Shown: positions 35,820 to 47,724, counted from the stretch's first letter. The stretch is DNA of 64,000 nt from Prunus persica (GCF_000346465.2 NC_034013.1:11579373-11643372), one strand, 5' to 3'. Numbers and translations: made by a program. Notes: a model not told the origin generated them from the letters alone.

Positions 35820-37179
35820 TTAGATGATTGCTATGGACTAGAAAAATGTGGTTGTTAAGTAGACTTGGAAGGGAAGTGTAAGTGCCGGCTGCTACCCTGT
35901 TGTCTGGTGACCTTTTTGGGGGAGTCAACCAGTTCATTTTGGTGGGATTGGGTTTGAAACAAACATCCCAATCACGTTCGGTTGTTTGGGATCCAATTTT
36001 AAATACAAATTATTAGGTTTCCGATTTCAAATCCAAGGCTAAGATTGAATACCATATATCAGATATAGGGTGCATTTAATTTACGAGAAAATAGGATTTG
36101 AAAATGGAAAATCAAATGGTTAGTTACATGTTATAGGTCTGCAATGGCCAACAATTCAAGTGTGTTTACACTGAACCAAAGGAAGGTGTGTATACTCTGT
36201 TAGGCAGGGTGTATAGCACCACCTCCTTCCACTACTTTGATTAGTTGTTTGTCATGACATTATTCTTTTTGAGTGTTCAAGATTTAATTCAATTCGTTTA
36301 ACAGATCGATTTAATATAATATAATATAATATAATTTTTATTAGATTAGAACTCTAAACTTCAAAATTAACACGATTGGATTGGATGACAGATTTTCTTG
36401 TCTAATTGGTTTTGTATGGAAAGTAGTGAATATTATTTGCGTAACGTCGGTTTTCCATTGTTAGTTATCTTTTGTTATGTTGCATGGTTTTGGCCCGATA
36501 TTGGTTTCCTTCTGTGTTTTTTAGGCCTAATAAGTAGGGCTTACTTCGTTAGCCCATTTCTTTCCAACCTCAGATCAAAAAGGAAAAAATAAAATAAAAA
36601 GAAGAACAAATTGGATGCCAAAGAAAGTCCTTAGCGGTCAAATGCATGACAAAACTAGTGCAAAGTCAAAGAAAGTCTTTTCGTTCCCTTTTCTTTGGTC
36701 TGAATAATTTCATGGTTAAATTGCCACCAAATTACCAGAGCAATCAACGCGTGTCGTTTATGCTAATAAGTACCAAACACTAATTGTTCCACCCGCATTC
36801 AATGGCCTTAGATTTCTTGTTTCTTTACACATAATCTAACATTCAATTAGTTGTCAAAAGTAATTGAATAAAATCGAAATGGATTGGATTCTCCTAAACT
36901 GCGCTCTTCCATTGTTTATCAGTCTGACAAAAGTCAAGACCAACGTTTGAAGAAAGTTGTTCAAAAAAGTCCTTTCCTTGAGGGACCACTTGGCATGCTG
37001 ACTATCTTTTGCAGAAACACATCATAATGCACCATAAAACACACACACCTTCACAAAAACCACTTTCAGAAAAAGCTAAATTGCAATCCCTTTTATCATA
37101 ATCCTCAAGTAGCATATGCTCGGCTGCTGCATTGTTTAGACCAATCTGACTTCTGGGTTAAGTCTTGACAGGAACCAAA
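35820..37179. other. intergenic / upstream region of the DUF1191 gene
   Basis: No gene recognised. A (TAATA)n run is at about 36312-36335. The last few hundred bases before 37180 presumably contain the promoter, but no clear TATA box stands out. Confidence 0.4.
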
Positions 37180-38103
37180 ATGAGCATAAATTGTTTGTGT
37201 TTTTTCTTCACCTTTCTTTTGAGTTCATGTTTGTGCTGCTTGTGCAACTCTACAAGTGACTCTTTAGATGGGTTTGCTAGAGATTTGGCCTTCAAGGCAC
37301 TTTCTGAGCGCCGGGCTCACACTGGTGTTCTGTACAAGGCTATCCTGCCTGCTAACTTATCTGGCATGGAAGTCTCCGTTGTAAGGCTTCGAAGCCGGAG
37401 ATTGTGGAACAGAGGTGCTGCTAATTTCAGCTGTTTTCAAATCCCATCAAGAACCATGCCTATGCCTCATGTGAAAAGGCTGGCTTTGGTCCATCAAAAT
37501 TTGGGCAATTGGTCTTCTCACTACTACACTCTTCCAGGTTACTCCCTAGTCTCTTCTGTTGTTGGCTTTATGGTTTATGATGCATCAAATACAAGTTATA
37601 ATAGCACCACAAAGCTCAGTCTCAAAACCATGGGGAAGCCTATATTGGTTCAATTCCCCAATGTCACATTGGATCAAGGCACGATCTCCAAGGCAAAGTG
37701 TGCATCATTTGCTACCAATGGGACAATTTCCCTCACTGAAATGAGACACCCTGGTGTATGCTACGCCACAGAGCAAGGTCATTTTTCGATCGTCCTTCGA
37801 TTGAAGAGAAAAAGAAGCCTGAAGTTTCTGTGGGTTGTAGGGTTCGTGCTTGCATCTCCCATGATAGTTTTGGTGGGTTATGTTGGGATGGCATCTCTGA
37901 AGCGTCTAAAGGCGAAGAAGATTCAGGTGATGGAGAAACAAGCTGAGGAGGATTTGGTTCTTGAAAATAGATGGGTTCTGGGTAGTAAAATGCCTTCTGC
38001 TGCAGTAACGAGAACTCTGCCGGCCCTTGAGAATGGCTCTCCATGCCATGGTTCATCAGATCACTTGTCTTTTTATGGTTTGGCCAAAAGCAATAACTAT
38101 TGA
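37180..38103 (+). CDS. DUF1191 family single-pass membrane protein
   Basis: Intronless frame of 307 residues from the first ATG (37180) to TGA at 38101-38103. The frame stays open 15 bases further upstream but with no ATG. The N-terminus is a strongly hydrophobic signal peptide (INCLCFFFTFLLSSCLCCLC). The lumenal/extracellular part starts with DGFARDLAFKALSERRAHTG and LPANLSGMEVSVVRLRSRR, then YTLPGYSLVSSVVGFMVYD, with several N-glycosylation sequons (NLS, NFS, NWS, NTS, NST, NVT, NGT). One transmembrane helix lies at about 222-245 (FLWVVGFVLASPMIVLVGYV), followed by a basic, charged cytoplasmic tail. This layout matches plant DUF1191 proteins (At4g22900-like). Function is unknown. The gene is apparently intact. 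Confidence 0.9.
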   Translation: MSINCLCFFFTFLLSSCLCCLCNSTSDSLDGFARDLAFKALSERRAHTGVLYKAILPANLSGMEVSVVRLRSRRLWNRGAANFSCFQIPSRTMPMPHVKRLALVHQNLGNWSSHYYTLPGYSLVSSVVGFMVYDASNTSYNSTTKLSLKTMGKPILVQFPNVTLDQGTISKAKCASFATNGTISLTEMRHPGVCYATEQGHFSIVLRLKRKRSLKFLWVVGFVLASPMIVLVGYVGMASLKRLKAKKIQVMEKQAEEDLVLENRWVLGSKMPSAAVTRTLPALENGSPCHGSSDHLSFYGLAKSNNY

Positions 38104-39467
38104 GTGAAATTGTAAATTTGTGAAACATGAAGTTTCTTATTGTCGTGAAAATAAGCATTAAGATTTAAACTGCATCATCTCTGCTTGATATTATTCTCTG
38201 ATGGTCATTAATGATCCCAGCTTCACATCATTCTCATACGGTTTTCAAATGATTGCATTTATTCGGGATATTCGAAATATTCAAAAGACACTTGAGCAAC
38301 ATTGAAAGATACTTGAGCAACGTGACAAGTTGAGTGACATGCTACGCCTTAATAGGTGCCTGGACCAAGTTTTTCTCAAGCATTACCCAAAAATAGAAAC
38401 GAAAAGAAATATCATAATTATATGAAACACCACAAAAAATGCAGTATTGGACTCTCTTCATGAGATAGAGTAATTGGTGTCGTGTCACCTTGAGAGTCGA
38501 GGTAGGTAATGAACAAAGTAATTTCATCATCCTTGGATCTTCAAGAACAGTTGACAGAGCCACTAAAGTAAGTCTGTCTGAACTCATAAAACGACTTTCA
38601 GACTGCTTCACACCATTACAAAAATAACATTAAAATGTCCCCTCTTTCTACAGTAGCCTCAAGGCCCTCAACCTCACACAACAATGTTAGCTGACCGCTG
38701 AACAAGAAAATTGTGAACCAAAACTACAATGCAAGGCAGCCATGACTGAAAAAGAACGCAAGGTAAATGCAAAAGCAAAATCAGGGCTCCTGAGGGGGAC
38801 TAACATTGCCAGTCTTGAGATAACCAAAGCCCAGTTTCTGAGACAACAAGAATAGATTTCTCAACTAAGCATGCGCCGACCACGATGACACCAAGCCTTT
38901 TACCTCCGAGGAAAATTATGCTTAGACTTGTTAAAGTTACTGAGATTAATTTCTTAACTCAAGTTGTTAGAGAAACAGAAGGGGATGCAAACTCATAATT
39001 ACCACCCAAAAAACCTTAATGAGATAAGAGAAATAGTTAAATCCATTGAGTATAACAATTGCAAATCCATCTATATACTAGTTTCCAGTTCAAGCAGCAG
39101 AATTACACATACACAAGAAAGTGACTACATGGAACCTAAAGCAAGGTTCTTTTTAGCTTATAAACCAAACGTGATCTCCATTTTTCGAGTTGAAACAATA
39201 AATCGGATTGACAGAACATTCAACAAAGGAACACCACTGAAATCCAAGGAACAGAATAGCCATTTCAAAATGCAAAAGTGAACAATGGAAAGAAATCATA
39301 AGACAACAATTTAGCTCATTGAACTCAAAAGGCATGCATTTCTTATTAACAAGGGTAAGCAATGATCGCTATTCGCTATGCCTAAGCAAAGAAGCCTCTA
39401 AGAAACATACAATTCCAATTCAAGTATCAAAACAACCAGCATCCAATCCAAATCAACAACCAACCGC
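38104..39467. other. 3' UTRs and spacer between convergent DUF1191 and 6PGDH genes
   Basis: The two genes converge, so each end should hold a 3' UTR. In between, no coding match was recognised. A minus-strand stretch at about 38342-38611 looks vaguely coding (LTLVALSTVLEDPRMMKLL) but has no partner exons I can support. Confidence 0.4.
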
Positions 39468-40955
39468 TCAATTGAGAGCACCAACACCAGAACCACTCTT
39501 CTGAGCAAGCTTGGTCCACTCGGTATGAAAAGCTCCAGGGCGATCAACCCTCTCATAAGTATGAGCTCCAAACAAGTCCCTCTGCGCCTGAACAAGATTG
39601 GCCGGAAGCCTACCCCTCCGATAGGTATCGAAATAGGACAAACTGGCACACATTCCGGGAGTGCTAATCCCGGCTGATACAGCCAACCCAACAACTCTCC
39701 TCCACGCAGCTTGCCTCTGCACCATTTCTTTAGCAAAATCAGGATCAACAATCAAGTTGGGCAAGTTTTGATTCCTCTGATAAGCATTCTTAATCCGATC
39801 CAAGAACACTGCTCGGATAATACACCCACCTTTCCAAATCCTAGCCAACTCCCCCAAATTCAAACCCCAACCCTTCTCCACACTCTTGGCCCTCAACAAG
39901 TTCATCCCTTGAGCATAACTGCAAATCTTAGAAGCATACAAAGCCTGCCTCACATCATCAATCAACCTCTTCTTATCAATCCCACTCGTCACACTCCCAA
40001 TCACTTCCTTAAACCCAGCTTGCTTCAAAGTCTCCTCAGCCTTCTCCCTCTCCTCCTTCAACCCACTCAAGTATCTGCAGTCCAAAGAAGCAGCAATGGT
40101 GGGCGCAGCTACAGACAGCTCAGCAGCCTGCTGCACAGTCCACTTCCCAGTCCCCTTCATCCCAGTCTTGTCCAAAAGCTTATCCACCAAAAACCCATCT
40201 GCCAAATCATCCCTAACCTTGAAAATATCAGCCGTTATCTCAATCAAGAAGCTCTCCAGCTCTCCCTTGTTCCACTCTGCAAAAATCTCACCCAATTCCT
40301 CATTGCTCAACCCCCCGACGTTCTTCAACACGTCGTACGCCTCCGAAATCAGCTGCATATCGCCGTACTCAATCCCATTATGCACCATCTTCACGAAATT
40401 ACCAGAACCCCCTTCTCCGATGTAGGTCACGCAGGGACCATCCTCGACCTGGGCGGCAACCTTGTGGAGAATATCCTGGACGTTGGTGTAGGCCTGGTGG
40501 GACCCACCGGGCATGAGGCTGGGGCCGTGGCGGGCCCCCTCCTCACCGCCGGAGACTCCCATCCCGAGGTAGAGAAGTCCCCTACCGGTGGCCTCAGCAA
40601 TTCGACGCTCCGTATTCTCGTACCACTCGTTGCCGCCGTCGATGATGGCGTCGCCGGGCTCCATGTGGGCGGAGAGCGCAGCGATAGTCTGATCGACCGG
40701 AGCACCGGCCTTGACGAGGATGATGACGGATCTGGGCCGTTGGATGGAGAGCACGAAGTCGCGAGGATTGTTCTGACCGAAGAGAGGAAGATTGCCCTCG
40801 TTGTGGGCCCGGTCGACGGTCTCGTCGACCTTGGAGGTGGTGCGGTTGTATACGGAGATGGGGAAGCCTTTCTCGGCGATGTTGAGGGCGAGGTTTTGGC
40901 CCATGACGGCGAGGCCTGCGAGGCCGATGCGCGAGAGAGCAGGTGAAGCTTCCAT
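39468..40955 (-). CDS. 6-phosphogluconate dehydrogenase, decarboxylating
   Basis: Intronless 495-residue frame on the minus strand, start ATG at 40955-40953 (MEASPALSRIGLAGLAVMG), stop at 39470-39468. It catalyses NADP-dependent oxidative decarboxylation of 6-phosphogluconate to ribulose 5-phosphate in the oxidative pentose phosphate pathway. Visible features: Rossmann motif GLAVMGQNLALNIA (about 12-25), VYNRTTSKVDE, IIDGGNEWYENTERR, the active-site segment GSGNFVKMVHNGIEYGDMQ (catalytic Lys about 190), the family signature around KGTGKWT, and C-terminal blocks GGCIIRAVFLD and RDLFGAHTYERVD. The C-terminus is GSGVGALN with no SKI/SRL peroxisomal signal, so it is a cytosolic or plastid-type isoform (PGD1/PGD3-like). 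The frame continues upstream without another ATG at its start, so this start is preferred. The leader is CT-rich. Confidence 0.97.
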   Translation of the reverse strand: MEASPALSRIGLAGLAVMGQNLALNIAEKGFPISVYNRTTSKVDETVDRAHNEGNLPLFGQNNPRDFVLSIQRPRSVIILVKAGAPVDQTIAALSAHMEPGDAIIDGGNEWYENTERRIAEATGRGLLYLGMGVSGGEEGARHGPSLMPGGSHQAYTNVQDILHKVAAQVEDGPCVTYIGEGGSGNFVKMVHNGIEYGDMQLISEAYDVLKNVGGLSNEELGEIFAEWNKGELESFLIEITADIFKVRDDLADGFLVDKLLDKTGMKGTGKWTVQQAAELSVAAPTIAASLDCRYLSGLKEEREKAEETLKQAGFKEVIGSVTSGIDKKRLIDDVRQALYASKICSYAQGMNLLRAKSVEKGWGLNLGELARIWKGGCIIRAVFLDRIKNAYQRNQNLPNLIVDPDFAKEMVQRQAAWRRVVGLAVSAGISTPGMCASLSYFDTYRRGRLPANLVQAQRDLFGAHTYERVDRPGAFHTEWTKLAQKSGSGVGALN

Positions 40956-41382
40956 GGCTACTGCTGTACAAAGAGAAAGAGAGAGTGAGAGAGGGGGGTT
41001 TGGTGAAGAGAGAGATTGGAGGAAAGAAAATGGAGAAGGGTGGTTGATGGAGCGGAGAGATATATGGAAGGATAATTTTTTGTATTTCGGTTTTGGCAAG
41101 TGGGTTGGTGAGTTGGGTTGGGGAGGGAACTGACGGACTCGTCGAGGTAGCGAAGGGACAGTGACCTAACCACCAACGAGGGGGTGCCGTGGACGTCGAT
41201 GACTTCGAGGTTTAACCAAAACGCCACGTTTTATCCTCTCAAACAACATAATCCGTCTATTAGTTTTTGCTTTATTTTTTTTGGGCGGTTATAAGGTAGT
41301 TAAAAAAAGGGGAAATATACGGAGATGATCACTTTGCACAACTTTCATTTCCAAATGATCACTTTACAAATAGTAAATTTAG

Positions 41383-41440
41383 GTTTTAATAGAGGATTAT
41401 GCTCATGAGACGTTTTAATAGAGGATTATGCTCATGAGAC
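41383..41440. repeat. tandem duplication of a 29-bp phrase
   Basis: GTTTTAATAGAGGATTATGC plus CATGAGAC occurs twice in direct succession upstream of the 6PGDH gene. Confidence 0.9.
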
Positions 41441-41546
41441 ATAATATGATTGCAAGAATAAGCATAATGGTGTATGAATTAACTGTAGAGTTTACAAGAT
41501 AACACCAACGCCAACCACAATTGGAAGTCCAGAATCATAAACAGTA

Positions 41547-41610
41547 TAGTCGCGCGCTTATACCGAATATTTAAATAGTATGGCCGCGCGGCTATACTAT
41601 TTAAATATAC
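41547..41610. repeat. palindrome remnant (TATAGCCGNNCGGCTATA family)
   Basis: GTATGGCCGCGCGGCTATAC at about 41579-41598, preceded by a degraded copy (GTATAGTCGCGCGCTTATAC). The flank TTTAAATATACAATTTGGTCATAT matches flanks of the arrays at 48.0 and 53.2 kb. Confidence 0.85.
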
Positions 41611-42342
41611 AATTTGGTCATATAATTTTGGCTTTTTATCGCAAATGGTCCTTAAAGTTAACGAAATTATCACCTTTCATCGTTAATCTCACTCGGCCTT
41701 TCCATTCTCTACGGAAGCTCATGTTATGTTGAGTCACACGTCATCTATCTTCAGAGAAGGTCAAAGTTCATATCACAGTGATTACATTAATTTTTCGATC
41801 CCGGCACAGCCCACTAATATTCGTGCTCATGCCGCGTTGTACCCCATTTAAATGGGTTGGGCTCGTGCCGTGCTGGGCTTGACACCTCTATACTTGACAT
41901 CAACATCAACAAACAGATTGAAAATATACTAGATGGGTGGTTCGATGGGATAGTTCATTTGGTAATTAGGGTCTTTGATTGAAGGAAATACGAAGACAGA
42001 TTTAGGGCCATTTGGAACATAAGATATCTTTCAAACTATTATACATTCATGTTTGTAATGGTTACAGTCGCCGTTGTATGCATTGATCTATGCATCAAAT
42101 CTCCTAACTTAGGCCAACATGGTAACAGTTGCTATCAAATATACCTGTTAACCATACCAAATTCTCGAAAATTTCTTTCATTTAGAACTTGTGACGCTTT
42201 CAGCTAGTTAGTTTTGATGAGAGCAACTCCGATTAAGGACAATACCACAAGAAAATGATTAGATGGGACGTATTTCTTGAGAAAAAGTTGTGGCAGAAAA
42301 GAGTACAGAAATAATTAAAAAGAAAGAAAATTGACTACATAC

Positions 42343-43974
42343 CATAAAGAAAACTAATTCCTCATTTGCAAGAGCCGCTGTGAATTCATTCTTTTTCAGT
42401 TTCTCTATGATGAAATGTTGTAACTGCATAAAGAAAATTGGCCTAGACAGTCATGATTGTACATAATGGTGCAGTCCTCAACAATATAACATATGCATTC
42501 ATGGTAAGAAAACCTGCTAAATGAGATTATTTAGGGTAATACAAGCATCTGTCATGTAATTCTCAGTGTTTTACAACTAATAATTTTGGAGGTAGGAAGA
42601 GACAATCCGTTGCATGTTTAAGTTTTGCAAAGATTTGTGTCTCAACATCTTCAAGATTGAAGTGATAAAGTTACATGTACCTTTAGAGTTCTTGAAAATT
42701 AGAAAACCAGCCACCAAAATTTGTAAACTATTCTATAAAATTAAAGAGATACGCAAATGTAAACAACAGCAGACTTAATGGCAGAAAACTATAAAGATGT
42801 ATCACAGGAGCGGCCTCAGTGTCCGCCTAAGAACATTGAAGAAATATTTTCCCTTTCCAACAGTTGTTACAGACCAATTAAGAAAGAACTTTTGATACAT
42901 ACCTCATGGTGAGACCTTTTAAATTCTGCAAAGACTCTCTTGGACTGATGAAAAGCTCGAGAGAAAAAGGATCTGAAGTTAGGCCCAAGCATCTTCAGTA
43001 GAGGGTCATTAGAAAGGTTGTTTATGAACTGCAAAACATCAGATTTGTTGAGTTAATGTGAGATTATATTTTGTAAAAAGCAAAATAGGTCAATTGTCGA
43101 AAAGACTTGATGCTGTCAGTGCTGACGGGACTTAAATTCCCGCGACGGTTCACAGATGGTCAGAATATTATATTGACTATATATCAACCCATCTGAAGTT
43201 CTGAACTAATACTACGAGTGTGGGATATCCAATAATACCTTCAAGAAAGTGCATCTTGTTAATTGTCTTTGAACCCTCATATTCCTCATCTATTTATTTA
43301 TTTTTTGTCAAAAAGAAACTAGCAAATATTAGTAAATCAGCAAAACTTATGAATTAAAGAACCGGAAGCCAGTTTCAAGCAGAAAAAACTTACTTGTGTA
43401 ATATGAAGAGCCTGCTCAAGCCGCTGAATTTGAATCCATTGTTCTGTAACAATGTCAGCCATCTGAAAGCAAAGAGAAAGAAGCCAATGGCAAAATGAAC
43501 ACCACACTAACATCATCACACACACATAGCCATAGACCAAAGATGGATTGAGTACATCAGTGCATGACCTTTTGGGCCTGAGAGGCAACTGTTTCGAATC
43601 TATCCTTGGCATCTTGTGCTTTAGACTCTAAAACATGAAGATTGAAGTTGTACTTTCTTGATGCAGCCCACAGAAGCCGTACCTAAAAAGCATTGCAAAG
43701 CCCATTTCTCAAATCCAACAAACCCTTTCTGCTACTTTTTCATTGAATTGAAAATTGCAAAAAATAAATTGAAAAAGATGTGACCCTCTTCTTCTAGAGC
43801 ATTAAGCCTCTCATCAGTAGCAAATGAGTCTCTCTGTGACGTACAAAATACAAATGCAACCAAATATTATATATTTGCTTTCAATTTAGCATATAATTGA
43901 AAGCTGAAGACTTGAAGCTGAAACGGGAAACAAACCTTAAGAGTGAACAAAACAGACTGCAAATGATGGATCTT
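42343..43974 (-). pseudogene. unrecognised coiled-coil plant protein, 5'-incomplete exon series
   Basis: Six exon-like blocks on the minus strand are all bounded by AG/GT. These are 43974-43936 ([13 protein letters not shown]), 43833-43786 (RDSFATDERLNALEEE), 43682-43569 (VRLLWAASRKYNF ... VASQAQK), 43462-43394 (MADIVTEQWIQIQRLEQAL), 43028-42903 (FINNLSNDPLLKMLGPNF ... AEFKRSHHE) and 42423-42343 (LQHFIIEKLKKNEF ... ELVFFM). Five of them have lengths divisible by three and phase 0, strong evidence of a real gene. The second exon's donor is poor (an extra G before GTCACA), and the first block abuts receptor-kinase sequence at about 43980, so 5' exons are missing or displaced. It resembles conserved plant coiled-coil/membrane-tail proteins of unknown function. 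I cannot name it. Confidence 0.55.
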
Positions 43975-43984
43975 CTGCAATGAT

Positions 43985-44730
43985 GTATCTGGGTTTAACA
44001 GAAGTATGGAACTCAAGGAATGTGAGATGTTGTGCATGAAGAACTGCTCCCGCACAGCTTTTGGAAACTTGGATACCAGGGACGGAGGAATTGGGTGCCT
44101 GCTGTGGTTTAGTGAGCTGATTGATGTAAGAAATTTCACTGAAAATGGGCAAGATATTTATTTTAGAATGGCAGCATCAGAACTAGGTATCGAGTCATTT
44201 TTAATCTCAAAAGTCAGTGTGTTAATGCAAATTTTAAAGCAAACAAGAGAAAAAAAGAAACATCTTTGGATATGGAACAGTCAATTGGGAGTTATCCATC
44301 TCTTCAGGATCATGTACAAAAAGTAAAGTCAAAACATATCAAACCCAAAGGTTGTTACTCTATAATTTTGAATTTGGACACAATTATCAAACTCTACTTT
44401 CAAAATTCGTCTGTTAAGATCAATGGATGATAGACATTACAGAAGATTTTTTTTTTTTCTTCTTTATCAATATCTAAGTTCTCACTCTTTTTGCTTTCAA
44501 ATATATTTCCTGCCTAGATCATGAAGACTATACAACAATCAGTGCTAAACCTGCTAAACCCAATTTCCGCCCCGGGGGGTTAGACCACTTGGGTTATATT
44601 TTATAGTCTCATTGAATGTGAAGAAAGTAAGAATCATAGTAGGCAGTATTGTGTCATCTCCTGGGCTCCTCTGGGTGTAGCTCTGTTTTTTCTAATGTTT
44701 GGAAGAAGCAGCACCAGATAGATGGTAAGT
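43985..44730 (+). pseudogene. S-domain receptor-kinase remnant 1 (PAN + TM part)
   Basis: About 43990-44200 encodes a PAN/apple-domain end typical of G-type lectin receptor kinases: [56 protein letters not shown] degraded transmembrane exon follows at about 44620-44710 (reads like VSSPGLLWVALFFLMFGR). It aligns with remnant 2 at 46931-47050, including intron sequence (44446-44520 against 46860-46930). The lectin, S-locus and kinase parts are absent. A non-functional fragment. Confidence 0.75.
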
Positions 44731-45410
44731 TGTTTTCTAGTCTTCTTTGGAAAATAGAGAGCAACTTGGTTATTTGAAAATTTAACTACAATGGCCTATT
44801 GCGATATAGATGACATGATGTTAGAATTGAAAAAAAAAAAGAAATGTGTGTCAAATTATAGGATAGCACCTCCCAATATGCTCTTATTGGTACTTCTCTT
44901 GGGCATTTGTCTATTAAAGTCAAATGTGGGGTTCATCTCTTCTACTCTTTTTTTCCCCCCATTTGGCAACTCACTTAAGTATTAACTTGAGGAAGAAAAA
45001 AAAACTGAAAGAGAGAAAAAGATGGGAAGAATTAAAACAAGTATACAATTCAGAAAAGTGCAGCTTCCTTTGAGTTGATTTGGTATTTGATTCTGGAGGA
45101 CTAACCAAGTGAGTGGATGACCACAAATTATTTAGATTTTTCTACTAGAGGAACGCTCCTAATTGTCAATTGTCAGGCAAGACACTATCATTCTTGAACT
45201 AAATTTGAAGTAAGCCTACTTTTGATTGAAGAGAATTTTCTCCATTTCACACTGGAGAGAGTGATGTTTATTTGCATTCAATTACACACGTAAATTTGGT
45301 ATGACGTGCATCAATATTGTCGATAATGCATCAGTAACCTGTTTGCATTGATAATTGATATTGTGTCAAAACGAATTCTACTCCAAGCTACAGTGAAAGT
45401 GATCCCTTAT

Positions 45411-45775
45411 GAGAAATTCTTCCTATTTATCTGTCCTTGAAACTTTAGTAATTTGTCTCCCCACTATTCAACTTTAGTATTGAAAGCTTACTAATTGTCT
45501 TCCCAGCTACTCAACTTAACTATGTACCGTAGGGTTTCTACTCTCTAATCAAGTATTGCCAATGCTGCTAATTGTGAAATTTTTTAAGGTGAGAGACAGT
45601 TACAGACAAAGCTTTACCAAACTAATACAATTATCTTCTAATTAGAGTCAGAGTCTCCAGATATAGTGCAGACTAAAAGAAACAGACCCTTCACTGGTTC
45701 ATCAGGTGTACTCAAGTTGAGCAGCCCTGGAATTCTTGTCCCTGTCGACCATAAGAACACTACAGGTCTTCCAAT
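45411..45775. repeat. duplicated segment, copy 1
   Basis: It begins near GAGAAATTCTTCCTATTTATC and runs through the start of the B-lectin remnant (CTTGTCCCTGTCGACCATAA). It is highly similar to 50242-50605. With the downstream matched pair (47560-47715 and 52345-52508) it shows one block duplicated about 4.8 kb apart. Confidence 0.85.
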
Positions 45776-47640
45776 ACATCAAGTTCTGCACAGAATCCAG
45801 TGGCACAGCTTTTGGATTCCGGAAATCTTCTTGTGATAGATGGCTATGGTCATAATGACCTGATAATATTTTATGGCAGAGTTTTGATTACCCAGGTGAT
45901 ACATTAATACCAGGTATGAAGCTTGTTAAGAACAAAATCACAGGTTTTAATTGGCATCTTACACCTGGAAAAGCCCCCAGGATCCTTCTCAAGGACATTA
46001 TGCATATCAACTTGGTCCTTATGGATACCATGAATTAATTCTGAGGGAGGATTCTGTTATAAAATATCGGACTGCACCATGGAATGGAATCCAATTTAGT
46101 GGGATGCATAATTTAAATCCAACATATGATTTTGTGTTGGATAATGATGATGAAGTATATTATGGTTATAAGCTTCTCAACAGCTCAACTCTTTTTAGGC
46201 TGGAGTTAACTCGAGATGGATTTGGGCTGAGCTACATCGGGAGTGATGGAAACCAAGGTTGGGTCGTTAATCTAATAGCAACGACTGATATCTGTGACAA
46301 ATATGGAATATGTGGTCCGAATGGTGCATGTAGTATTGACAAGTCCCCAGTATGTAGCTGCTTGAAAGGATTTATACCGAACTTTCAACAAGACTGGGAC
46401 TTGGTGGATTGATCATATAGCTGTGTGAGAAAGAGCCAACTGAATTGCAGTGGAGACATCTTTAAGAAGTACTCTGGGGTGAAATTGCCAAGTACAGAAC
46501 AATCCTGGTATAACACAAGTATGAACAACTGCTCCTGCACCGCTTTTTCAAATTTGGATGTCCGAGATGGAGGAAGGGGGTGCTTGCTGTGGTTCAGCGA
46601 TCTGGTTGGTATAAGATATTCCAATATAAATGGGCAAGATATTTACATAAGAATGGCTTCATCAGAACTAGGTATGGAATCATCTTGCTGTTCAAAACAA
46701 AGTTTGAAAGAAAAATAAAGGCCACCAAGGAAAAAAGAAGAAAGAAATCTTCCAACAGTGACATGATTAGAAACAAGATAGAGCCAGAAAACTTCTGACA
46801 TTATTAGAAAAATATTTCTTTAGAATTGTATCAGAAACTAGCATTAATTGTTCGTTGGATGATAAAAAGTAAAGATTTTTTTCTTTATGAATTTCTGACT
46901 CCTCAATCTTCTGCTTTCAAATACTTCATTCCTAGATCAAGGACACAATACAAAGATCATAGTAACCAGTACTGTGTTGTCTACTGGAATGCTGATCCTG
47001 GCCCTAACCCTGCTATTATATGTGAGGAAGAATCAGCAACAAAAATATGGTAAGCTATTTGATTTTGTACTCTTCTGCCCCTCCATTTTCTAAGATAGGT
47101 AGGTTCAGTTCTATAGAAAAATTTTTCTGTTGCCTCTCCAGTTTCTAAGCTAAGGTTCCATGCTACATTATTTACTTCACTACGTACTTCACAGGAGAAA
47201 TGAAGCCCGGCCAAGGAACATCTGGAATTACCATTATTTGACTTGCCCGCTGTTGTTTGTGCAACCAAAAACTTTTCAAACAACAATAAACTTGGAGAAG
47301 GTGGTTTCGGATCAGTCTTTAAGGTAAAATCAAATGTAGTCCTCCCTGCAGTTAGCTTGGCAGTTTCCACATGTCATTTGGGTCAGGACTATGGACACAA
47401 GTCGTATATTGAACGTTTGCAAACAACAGAGTATGGATTTTGGTCATCATATGTGGCTAATGGATTTAAGGGTACATTAAAAGATGGACAAGAAATAGGT
47501 GTGAAAAGGCTCTCAAAACATTCTAGACAAGAACTCAATGAGTTGAACAATGAGGTTACACATGAATATCGAATGCATGAAGATTTATCAAGTTTCAAGC
47601 AAGAAGAACCAAACCAATCAATCTATTGCTTAACCAAACC
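45650..47640 (+). pseudogene. S-domain (G-type lectin) receptor-like kinase remnant 2
   Basis: Degenerate B-lectin sequence lies at 45700-45960 in shifting frames (LDSGNLLVIDG, GDTLIPGMKL). An open stretch follows (45951-46412) with the S-locus glycoprotein domain: YRTAPWNGIQFSGM and the EGF-like DICDKYGICGPNGACSI. After a TGA at 46410-46412 the PAN domain continues in frame ([28 protein letters not shown]). Next come a transmembrane exon (46960-47050) and kinase starts: FSNNNKLGEGGFGSVFK (to 47323), an intron-like gap, then GTLKDGQEIGVKRLSKHS (from 47471). The kinase ends after about 60 residues in unrelated sequence. Such receptors sit in the plasma membrane and phosphorylate Ser/Thr; this copy lacks most of the kinase and has frame breaks. 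Confidence 0.85.
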
Positions 47641-47715
47641 AGAAATAAATAGTCAGAATTTGAGATTGGGGCCTAAAAACCGAACTTTGTTATTGGCAAG
47701 ACCATAGAAACTCCA
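47560..47715. repeat. duplicated segment (second part), copy 1
   Basis: GAATATCGAATGCATGAAGA through CTCCATGATAGGATAG is nearly identical to 52345-52508. Only scattered substitutions separate the two. Confidence 0.9.
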
Positions 47716-47724
47716 TGATAGGAT

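Noticed and set aside
39711..40946. 411-codon open frame on the plus strand
   Set aside because: It is the antisense of the 6PGDH gene. GC-rich third positions keep the opposite strand open, and the protein has no family features.
47324..47470. In-frame 147-bp insertion in the kinase glycine-rich region
   Set aside because: It begins GTAAAA and ends TTTAAG and sits where S-domain kinases normally have an intron (after the GEGGFG..K block). It is a natural intron that happens to stay open.
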